Of a stretch of 5,401 nt of DNA, positions 1 through 4,500 are shown piece after piece (position 1 is the stretch's first letter; each line of letters begins with the position of its first letter). Source of the DNA: Actinomycetota bacterium. GTDB taxonomy: Bacteria > Actinomycetota > Acidimicrobiia > Acidimicrobiales > Ilumatobacteraceae. The stretch lies in assembly GCA_009703975.1 (NCBI GenBank), contig WLFB01000105.1, positions 1-5,401 of the forward strand, read 5' to 3'. Under the pieces are notes generated by a model. It ran no database searches. It was not told the DNA's origin and worked only from the letters and a program-made list of their open reading frames with translations. Made by a program: the position numbers and the translations under genes.

Positions 1-1078
1 CGGTAAACACCATGCCGACACCAAAGAACGCAAGAACAAACGCGGCACTCGGTTTTGCTTTTTCATTTTTCATCGCCAACAAACACAAACCGAGCACGAT
101 CAATACACCGAGAATTGGAAGTGCATTAAACATCAAAAACGGCAAGAGGCTTTTCGCAACATCATTAAGGTTGCCGTCTAGTTGTAACGAATAAAAAGAT
201 TGTGTCACCGTGCCGATTAAAGCCGTGCTCATTACCCCGATACCAATAAACAAGCCTCCGCGTAGTGGTTGCTTACCTTTATTCATTGTTGCAACTATTT
301 GCGCAAGTACGCCAAGAGTTGAAATTGCTAGCAAAAATATTTGTGGTGAGGTCAGTGCCCAACCAATCCAAGCGTTGACTCCATCAGTTGCACCGAATGT
401 TGCTCGCTCGTAAGTGTGATCTACTGCGACAAAAATTAATGCGCCGGCCATAACTGGAAGTGTGAGAATTAGCGACACCGTGGTCACGAGTGATGACCAA
501 ACAAAAATTGGTGCATCGATAAGGGTCATCCCTGCACGACGCGAGGTGAGAATTGTGGTTGCGATACTTGCACTCACGAGTAGTAGCCCTGCGATTACTA
601 GTCCTAGACCAAGAAGAAAAAGATCAACCATTTGTGGGTCACCGCCACCAGGCCCACCATTACCAAGATATGCAACTCCGACAATGATCATTCCGAAAAA
701 CCATAAGTAAGCGCCGAACGCGGCCGCTCTCGCAAAAGCAAGAACTTGACTTCCGATTTGCAAAGGCACAATCGCCAGTGCGATGCCAAGTGTCATTGGC
801 GCGATTGAGCCGAAAATTAAACCAACACGGAAAATTGAAAACAATTGTGTCGCACTTGTTGAATCAAATAAATCACTCGCCGAACTAATTCTTTCAACGT
901 CAAGAACTACTCCAACGACGACTACAACAAGAGTCCAAAACAGAGAAACTGAAACCATCAAGCGGCCCAGTCGTTGATGACTTGTTGTTAGTAACCAACT
1001 CGAGATTTTGCTAAAAAAAGTTATGCCCGACACCGTGCCCGAATTGGTCATCGCAGAATTCACATCAATGGCGCTCAT
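1..1078 (-). CDS. Cytochrome c oxidase subunit I-like membrane protein lacking haem/copper ligands (3' end beyond window)
   Basis: The frame is open for 359 codons from ATG 1078 to the left edge, so the C-terminus is missing. A TGA at 1082-1084 in the same frame limits upstream extension, and no good Shine-Dalgarno is visible. By eye there are eight complete hydrophobic segments (about 40-60, 80-107, 118-140, 151-177, 193-220, 237-263, 272-296, 307-336) and the start of a ninth. The family is recognised by subunit I landmarks: TTSHQRLGRL (31-40; compare TTxDHKRIGxLY), QLFSIF followed by VPLQIG (78-83, 104-109; compare QLFTMH...MPLQIG), LAFARAAAF (113-121; compare VAFPRLNAF), LPVMAGAL (207-214) and SPQIF (244-248; compare HPEVY). 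The oxidase ligands are absent: helix II His is Phe83, helix VI His is Ser244, the cross-linked Tyr is Phe248, and no His-His pair occurs in helix VII. Only His34 and His221 occur in the whole visible protein. Family membership is well supported; ordinary oxidase activity is not. Function is unknown. ctaB lies 89 bp upstream on the same strand. Confidence 0.8.
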   Translation of the reverse strand, partial: MSAIDVNSAMTNSGTVSGITFFSKISSWLLTTSHQRLGRLMVSVSLFWTLVVVVVGVVLDVERISSASDLFDSTSATQLFSIFRVGLIFGSIAPMTLGIALAIVPLQIGSQVLAFARAAAFGAYLWFFGMIIVGVAYLGNGGPGGGDPQMVDLFLLGLGLVIAGLLLVSASIATTILTSRRAGMTLIDAPIFVWSSLVTTVSLILTLPVMAGALIFVAVDHTYERATFGATDGVNAWIGWALTSPQIFLLAISTLGVLAQIVATMNKGKQPLRGGLFIGIGVMSTALIGTVTQSFYSLQLDGNLNDVAKSLLPFLMFNALPILGVLIVLGLCLLAMKNEKAKPSAAFVLAFFGVGMVFT

Positions 1079-1167
1079 AACTCAGATAACGCTAACAGTT
1101 AAGCCCTTTGGCTTGGAAACTTCTTTATCGCACGAAGTCGGTGAATTGTTTGAAGAAATAGCAAGTT

Positions 1168-2127
1168 TTATACCAGGACATCGATCATCAAAGCGCCAAA
1201 AAGCACAGTCACATATGTAATCGAAAAAGAGAAAACCTTCATTGACCAAGCTTCTGTTGGTTTGCGACCGAGCATTGCCGTCCCGACCGAAAAACCTAGC
1301 CCTACAACAATTGCGGTTCCACCATAAATCCAGCCAAGATTCGCAACTGGCATCAACACAAGAGTCGCTGCCGCGAGAATCACCGTGTACCAAAACATCG
1401 TGCGAACCGTGCGCTCAAGTGAAACTACCACCGGCAACATTGGCACGTTTGCCGCACGGTATTCATCAGCGTGACGAATTGCTAGAGCCCAAAAATGTGG
1501 TGGAGTCCAAAGAAACATAATTATGAAGAGCCAAACCGCAGGCCAGCCAACTGTGTTTGTAACTGCGGACCAGCCAATAAGAGTTGGCATCGCTCCAGCG
1601 GCACCACCGATGACGATGTTTTGCTTACTAGTGCGCTTCAACCACAATGAATAAATGAACACATAAAACGCCGTTGCGCTGAGAGCAAGGCATGCAGACA
1701 GCAAGTTTGCGCCGGCCCACAAAATCGCGAATGCGAGTACTTCTAAAATCATCGCAAACACGAGCGCATTTTTTGGCGCAATCAACCCAGTGACTAGCGG
1801 TCGACTTTGAGTTCGCTTCATCAATTTGTCGATGTCACGATCAATATACATATTTATGGTGTTTGCACCCCCAGCGGCGAGAGTTCCGCCGAGCAAAGTT
1901 ATTGCGATCAACGACCACGCTGGCCATTTGCCGGCTGCCAAAACCATCGTCGGCACTGTCGTAACTAGTAATAGTTCGATGATTCGTGGTTTGGTCAAAG
2001 CGATATATCCACCAACAACTGTTTTAGGTGAACGCTTTGATTCGTGCGAGAACAACCGCGACGGCACGACTGGACGAACATTGAGTGTCACGCGCCAATC
2101 GTACGATGCTTGAGCACCAAAGCCCAA
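1168..2127 (-). CDS. ctaB: Protohaem IX farnesyltransferase (haem O synthase)
   Basis: Integral membrane UbiA-family prenyltransferase that transfers a farnesyl group to haem b to make haem O, the precursor of haem A for aa3-type oxidases. The 319-residue product shows the expected marks in order: LTKPRIIELLLVTT (44-57), the first Asp-rich prenyl-diphosphate/Mg motif with N92, D96 and D100 followed by KRTQSRPL (104-111), FLWTPPHFWALA (205-216), and the second polar motif DEYRAANVPMLP (221-232). About eight to nine hydrophobic segments and the total length fit the family. The start is uncertain. TTG at 2127 is the longest possible (an in-frame stop lies at 2137-2139); GTG at 2091 gives 307 residues. 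Neither has a clear ribosome binding site, and the first 40 residues are not conserved. It is transcribed toward the subunit I-like gene and divergently from clpS, so it is probably the first gene of a respiratory operon. Confidence 0.95.
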   Translation of the reverse strand: MGFGAQASYDWRVTLNVRPVVPSRLFSHESKRSPKTVVGGYIALTKPRIIELLLVTTVPTMVLAAGKWPAWSLIAITLLGGTLAAGGANTINMYIDRDIDKLMKRTQSRPLVTGLIAPKNALVFAMILEVLAFAILWAGANLLSACLALSATAFYVFIYSLWLKRTSKQNIVIGGAAGAMPTLIGWSAVTNTVGWPAVWLFIIMFLWTPPHFWALAIRHADEYRAANVPMLPVVVSLERTVRTMFWYTVILAAATLVLMPVANLGWIYGGTAIVVGLGFSVGTAMLGRKPTEAWSMKVFSFSITYVTVLFGALMIDVLV

Positions 2128-2143
2128 CCGATCTAGCTATCAA

Positions 2144-2172
2144 ATTAAAGTGACATGAATTCAGAATATGAA
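2144..2172 (-). promoter_or_regulatory. Candidate promoter for ctaB
   Basis: On the minus strand, TTCATA (2167-2172) and TTTAAT (2144-2149) are separated by 17 bp, a sigma-70-like arrangement. Transcription would begin near 2137, about 10 nt before the TTG start or about 46 nt before the GTG alternative. The region is the 115-bp divergent intergenic space between ctaB and clpS, which must hold promoters for both directions. Found by eye only. No convincing -35/-10 pair was found for clpS on the other strand. Confidence 0.3.
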
Positions 2173-2230
2173 ATCAAAATCTGCGAGCCTAAATACCTGA
2201 ACAAAAGTCACACCGTTACGCCACAATAGA

Positions 2231-2238
2231 AAGGTGAG
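2231..2238 (+). promoter_or_regulatory. Ribosome binding site of clpS
   Basis: AAGGTGAG lies 5 nt (counted from the end of AGGTGA) before ATG 2243 and matches the 16S anti-Shine-Dalgarno over AGGTGA. It decides the start. An in-frame GTG at 2234 lies inside this site and so is an unlikely initiator. This is the clearest Shine-Dalgarno in the window. Confidence 0.75.
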
Positions 2239-2242
2239 ATAC

Positions 2243-2545
2243 ATGGCAACAGCCAGTGTTCAACCATCCCAGGTCTTAGAGCCAGATGTTGATGACGCAA
2301 CCAAATCAGACAAGCCATGGATTGTCATCGTCTGGAACGACCCGATCAATCTGATGTCGTATGTAACTTTCGTACTTCAAAAACTTTTTGGTTACAGTCT
2401 CGAAAAAGCGACCGAGTTGATGCTCGATGTTCACCACAAAGGTCGGGCTGTTGTCTCAAATGGTTCTCGAGAGCGCGCCGAGTTTGACGTTTATCGACTT
2501 CATGAGCACGGTTTATGGGCAACGATGGAGCACGAGACATTGTGA
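2243..2545 (+). CDS. clpS: ATP-dependent Clp protease adaptor ClpS
   Basis: Cytosolic adaptor that binds N-degron substrates and delivers them to a ClpA/ClpC-type AAA+ unfoldase for degradation by ClpP. The 100-residue product has a disordered N-terminal tail (about 1-23) and a ClpS core from [11 protein letters not shown] onward. Asn32 and Asp33 match the residues that grip the substrate alpha-amino group, Met38 lies at the pocket, and LMLDVHHKG (59-67) supplies the conserved histidine (His64 or His65). The end LWATME (91-96) replaces the proteobacterial 'PL' ending and is typical of actinobacterial ClpS. The start ATG 2243 was chosen for its good ribosome binding site; an in-frame GTG at 2234 would add three residues. 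The stop codon overlaps the start of the DUF2017 gene, so the two are cotranscribed and probably translationally coupled. Confidence 0.95.
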   Translation: MATASVQPSQVLEPDVDDATKSDKPWIVIVWNDPINLMSYVTFVLQKLFGYSLEKATELMLDVHHKGRAVVSNGSRERAEFDVYRLHEHGLWATMEHETL

Positions 2546-3057
2546 AAATAAATAAAGGACCAGTTGTACGGACAAAACATGGCACATTCAAATTGGACTT
2601 GCCAAAAGATCATTGCGAAGTATTGACACATCTAATTACTGAACTTCGCGACTCTCTACTGAACACAACTGACAACGCATCGCTTCGGAGATTATTTCCA
2701 ACGGCCTATCACAACGATGCAAAAAAAGACGCCGAGTATCAACGCTTGATGCGCGAAGAATTACTTGCATCAAGACTCGCGTCAATTGAAACTGCTCTCA
2801 CGGTGATCGGTGCCAGCAACGAACTGTCTGAATCAGAAATTGATGCGTTTGCGCGAAGTATTAATTCGTTGCGACTCGTGATCGGCACGACTTTAGATAT
2901 TGCTGAGTCTGATTACGGCGACCCGAGCATCGAATCGAGACAGTTAGATTCACCTGAGACCGAATCAAACGAAGAAAAGTTGATTCAGAGCGATCTTTAT
3001 GACTACCTGGGCTGGCTACTCGAATGGACGGTTGGCGCACAAAGCGAAGGGCTCTAA
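2542..3057 (+). CDS. DUF2017 family protein, ClpS-linked, function unknown
   Basis: Soluble, probably helical protein of 171 residues. Marks I recognise as DUF2017 are [11 protein letters not shown] (49-59), [11 protein letters not shown] (65-75), [14 protein letters not shown] (107-120) and the terminal [10 protein letters not shown] (153-162). An acidic, Ser/Glu-rich insertion lies at about 121-150. The start was set at GTG 2542, which overlaps the clpS stop as GTGA. An in-frame ATG at 2515 is possible, but the nine extra residues would lie wholly inside clpS and before the conserved N-terminus. No signal peptide or membrane segment is seen. DUF2017 next to clpS is a recurring actinobacterial arrangement, which suggests a role with ClpS/Clp proteolysis, but no biochemical function is known to me. 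In many actinobacteria an Mpn/JAMM-type protease, cysO and cysM follow; here tRNA genes follow instead. Confidence 0.85.
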   Translation: MKINKGPVVRTKHGTFKLDLPKDHCEVLTHLITELRDSLLNTTDNASLRRLFPTAYHNDAKKDAEYQRLMREELLASRLASIETALTVIGASNELSESEIDAFARSINSLRLVIGTTLDIAESDYGDPSIESRQLDSPETESNEEKLIQSDLYDYLGWLLEWTVGAQSEGL

Positions 3058-3089
3058 ATCATTTCCGAATTCTTTTCGCAAGTTCTTAG

Positions 3090-3117
3090 GTTTTTCGGCA
3101 ACTAGCGGTGATAGATT
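3090..3117 (+). promoter_or_regulatory. Weak candidate promoter for the tRNA cluster
   Basis: In the 90-bp gap between the DUF2017 stop and the first tRNA, TAGATT (3112-3117) fits a TANNNT -10 element, with a poor -35 (TTTTTC, 3090-3095) 16 bp upstream. It would start transcription near 3124, about 24 nt before tRNA-Glu. No terminator separates the clpS-DUF2017 pair from the tRNAs, so read-through is also possible. The rest of the gap shows nothing further. Confidence 0.25.
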
Positions 3118-3147
3118 TCAAGGGTTCTCAACGGATAGTAGGTCCCT

Positions 3148-3220
3148 GCCCCCATCGTCTAGTGGCCTAGGACACCACCCTTTCAAGGTGGCGGCACGGG
3201 TTCGAATCCCGTTGGGGGTG
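3148..3220 (+). tRNA. tRNA-Glu (anticodon UUC)
   Basis: A full cloverleaf can be drawn. Acceptor GCCCCCA (3148-3154) pairs with TGGGGGT (3213-3219), discriminator G3220. The D-stem is GTC/GAC (3157-3159, 3171-3173). Anticodon stem CCACC/GGTGG (3175-3179, 3187-3191) has loop CTTTCAA and anticodon TTC at 3182-3184. The T-arm is ACGGG-TTCGAAT-CCCGT (3196-3212). The first acceptor pair is a G-U wobble (G3148 with T3219). The 3' CCA is not encoded, so a CCA-adding enzyme is needed. First of three tandem tRNAs. Confidence 0.97.
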
Positions 3221-3251
3221 CAAAAGGTCAGTTTCAGCAATAGCAGAATCT

Positions 3252-3325
3252 GGTCCCGTGGTGAAGTTGGAGTTCACGCCGCCCTGTCAAGGCGGAGGTC
3301 GCGGGTTCAAGTCCCGTCGGGACCG
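3252..3325 (+). tRNA. tRNA-Asp (anticodon GUC)
   Basis: Acceptor GGTCCCG (3252-3258) pairs with CGGGACC (3318-3324), discriminator G3325. The D-stem is GTGA/TCAC (3261-3264, 3274-3277). Anticodon stem CCGCC/GGCGG (3279-3283, 3291-3295) has anticodon GTC at 3286-3288. The T-arm is GCGGG-TTCAAGT-CCCGT (3301-3317), with one G-U pair. CCA is not encoded. It lies 31 nt after tRNA-Glu; that spacer has no evident structure. Confidence 0.97.
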
Positions 3326-3350
3326 CTGGGGAGTGTTCGCACTTCTCCAG
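3326..3350 (+). other. Strong hairpin filling the tRNA-Asp to tRNA-Phe spacer
   Basis: CTGGGGAGTG (3326-3335) folds onto CACTTCTCCAG (3340-3350) around a TTCG tetraloop. The stem has ten pairs with one bulged T (3344) and one G-U pair (G3330 with T3346). It begins immediately after the tRNA-Asp discriminator and ends on the first base of tRNA-Phe, so it occupies the entire 24-nt spacer. No T-tract follows, so it is not an intrinsic terminator. A processing or folding element in the tRNA precursor is the more natural reading. Confidence 0.6.
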
Positions 3351-3422
3351 GTCGGGTAGCTCAGTAGGCAGAGCATGCGCCTGAAAAGCGCAGGGTCACC
3401 GGATCGACGCCGGTCCCGACCA
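3350..3422 (+). tRNA. tRNA-Phe (anticodon GAA)
   Basis: Acceptor GGTCGGG (3350-3356) pairs perfectly with CCCGACC (3415-3421), discriminator A3422. The D-stem is GCTC/GAGC (3359-3362, 3371-3374). Anticodon stem TGCGC/GCGCA (3376-3380, 3388-3392) has loop CTGAAAA and anticodon GAA at 3383-3385. The T-stem is ACCGG/CCGGT (3398-3402, 3410-3414) with loop ATCGACG, so position 54 is A3403 instead of the near-universal T. CCA is not encoded. Last gene of the Glu-Asp-Phe cluster. Confidence 0.96.
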
Positions 3423-3466
3423 CAAGTAGAAAACTAGATAATTAATTAATCGTGCGTGGAGCGGCG

Positions 3467-3492
3467 AAAAATCGTGGCTGGCTCGTGACGAT
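3467..3492 (-). terminator. Weak candidate terminator of the purB-pyrE-lipoprotein operon
   Basis: On the minus strand a 5-bp stem ATCGT/ACGAT (3488-3492 with 3471-3475) and a 12-nt loop is followed by a run of five T (3467-3471). The arm starts at the last bases of the lipoprotein stop codon. The stem is short and not GC-rich, so this is tentative. The 69-bp convergent gap also holds the palindrome ATTAATTAAT (3441-3450) and no gene. Confidence 0.25.
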
Positions 3493-3917
3493 TATTCTTC
3501 GACGACGAGTGTGAGAATCCATTCGCTGGTGACGTGGCTCTCAAGATCAAAGGTGCCAAGTTTGTCGGCCGTGAATTCGATGATTGCTTCTTGGCCCGCT
3601 GGGGTGACTCCGCTTTCGAGATCGTAGCCGTGTAGGTGAAACTCATCGTCAGCGTCGGGGTTAAGAATTTTGAGTCGCACCGTTGAGCCAAGTGTTGCTT
3701 GATATGCAACTGCCGAGCCAGAAGTTTGACCGATGATTACTGAAATCTCAACAACTTCGTCAGCCGCTGTTGCAGATGTTTCATCTGATGTTACTTCTGA
3801 TGTCGCTTCTGATTGTGCGTCATCGCCAGAGTCAGATGTAGAACTCGAACAGCCGACAGCGCCAAGCAAAAGACAAGTTGCAACTACTGACCTGATGAAA
3901 ATTTTATGGCTAGTCAT
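3492..3917 (-). CDS. Cupredoxin-like lipoprotein without the type 1 copper cysteine
   Basis: A 141-residue exported lipoprotein. The N-terminus has a short basic region (K5, R9), a hydrophobic core (VVATCLLLGAVG, 11-22) and a lipobox AVGC with Cys23 as the lipidated residue. A Ser/Thr/Asp/Glu-rich linker (24-54) includes tetrapeptide repeats. The C-terminal beta-rich domain (about 55-141) resembles small cupredoxin/EfeO-type domains: VEISVII, GSTVRLKILN (77-86), FHLHGYDLE (93-101), AIIEFTADKLGTFDLESH (111-128) and ILTLVVEE at the end. H94, H96 and H128 could bind a metal, but the only cysteines are in the signal peptide, so a blue-copper site is not possible. It probably acts at the outer face of the cytoplasmic membrane; binding partner unknown. 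Its ATG overlaps the pyrE stop (ATGA, 3914-3917), which implies translational coupling. Confidence 0.8.
   Translation of the reverse strand: MTSHKIFIRSVVATCLLLGAVGCSSSTSDSGDDAQSEATSEVTSDETSATAADEVVEISVIIGQTSGSAVAYQATLGSTVRLKILNPDADDEFHLHGYDLESGVTPAGQEAIIEFTADKLGTFDLESHVTSEWILTLVVEE
3772..3819 (-). repeat. Imperfect 12-bp tandem repeat coding for the lipoprotein linker
   Basis: Four 12-bp units on the plus strand (3772-3783, 3784-3795, 3796-3807, 3808-3819) share a GAT-centred core; the middle two are TCTGATGTTACT and TCTGATGTCGCT. On the coding strand they give in-frame tetrapeptides SEAT, SEVT, SDET (residues 36-47). The in-frame, slippage-prone array makes linker length variable without frameshift. 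Confidence 0.65.
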
Positions 3918-4483
3918 GATCCAAAAGCGTAGCCAAGATCGGGTGCGGTGAGCATTGGTTGATATCTAATTTTTGCTTCGGCCGCCATTGCCGCACACGT
4001 ACCGCCCCGATCGACGATCACTGTTATAAACACCGGTGTTGCGCCGAAAGCTCTCACTACTTCAACGGCTTCGAATAGCGAAGTGCCACGCGTAACGGTG
4101 TCTTCAACAATTGCCACTCGATCGCCAGGCAGCAGTGCACCTGCAATGCGACCAGTAATGCCGTGATCTTTGCTCTCTTTGCGCACGCTGAAACTGCGCA
4201 ACTCTCTACCCCGTGTTGCTGCAACTGCGGCGATGCCAAATGCAACTGGATCAGCACCCATCGTTAGCCCTCCAATCGCGTCAATTTCTGGTGGCAACAT
4301 TGCTAGTGCAACATCACTGACAAGCAAGATTCCATCACTGCGACACGCTGTTTGTTTCGAATCGAGAAACCAGTTGCTCGATTTTCCAGATTTAAGAGTG
4401 AACGAGCCCGTCTTCAATGAATGGAGGAGAATATGTTCACGCAATGCTTGTCTCGCTAAGTCAAGCGGCGGAAGTTCGGACAT
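3914..4483 (-). CDS. pyrE: Orotate phosphoribosyltransferase
   Basis: Cytosolic enzyme of de novo pyrimidine synthesis: orotate plus PRPP gives orotidine monophosphate and pyrophosphate. The 189 residues, close to the short end of the family, contain FTLKSGKSSNWFLDSK (28-43; the substrate-loop region typical of OPRT), GGLTMGADPVA (71-81), the catalytic-loop segment FSVRKESKDHG (98-108; R101, K102, K105 and H107) and the PRPP-binding motif VAIVEDTVTRGTS (123-135) with the acidic pair E126-D127. All key residues appear intact. ATG 4483 is 17 nt after the purB stop; its Shine-Dalgarno is weak (AGAG directly before the start), so it may rely on coupling to purB. Its own stop overlaps the lipoprotein start. 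Confidence 0.96.
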   Translation of the reverse strand: MSELPPLDLARQALREHILLHSLKTGSFTLKSGKSSNWFLDSKQTACRSDGILLVSDVALAMLPPEIDAIGGLTMGADPVAFGIAAVAATRGRELRSFSVRKESKDHGITGRIAGALLPGDRVAIVEDTVTRGTSLFEAVEVVRAFGATPVFITVIVDRGGTCAAMAAEAKIRYQPMLTAPDLGYAFGS

Positions 4484-4500
4484 CTCTAGATTTAAATCAA

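Noticed and set aside
12..977. Several plus-strand open frames of 60-82 codons
   Set aside because: They lie opposite the continuous minus-strand subunit I-like frame and read like antisense translations, with no start signals or family motifs.
1101..1114. Short inverted repeat AAGCC-CTTT-GGCTT between ctaB and the subunit I-like gene
   Set aside because: Only 5 bp with no T-tract; too weak for a terminator and expected by chance.
1082..1393. Minus-strand open frame of 103 codons overlapping the 3' end of ctaB
   Set aside because: Out of frame with the conserved CtaB C-terminus; composition and content look like a frame shadow. Its stop only limits the upstream extension of the subunit I-like gene.
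2156..2163. Palindrome TGAATTCA in the ctaB/clpS divergent region, possible operator
   Set aside because: Eight bases only, no second copy and no recognised regulator consensus.
2999..3367. Plus-strand open frame of 122 codons across the end of DUF2017 and the tRNAs
   Set aside because: It overlaps the DUF2017 end in another frame and runs through two complete tRNA genes and the start of a third; no family resemblance.
3441..3450. Palindrome ATTAATTAAT after the tRNA cluster as a terminator
   Set aside because: All A/T, cannot form a stable stem with a loop, and no T-run after it on the plus strand.
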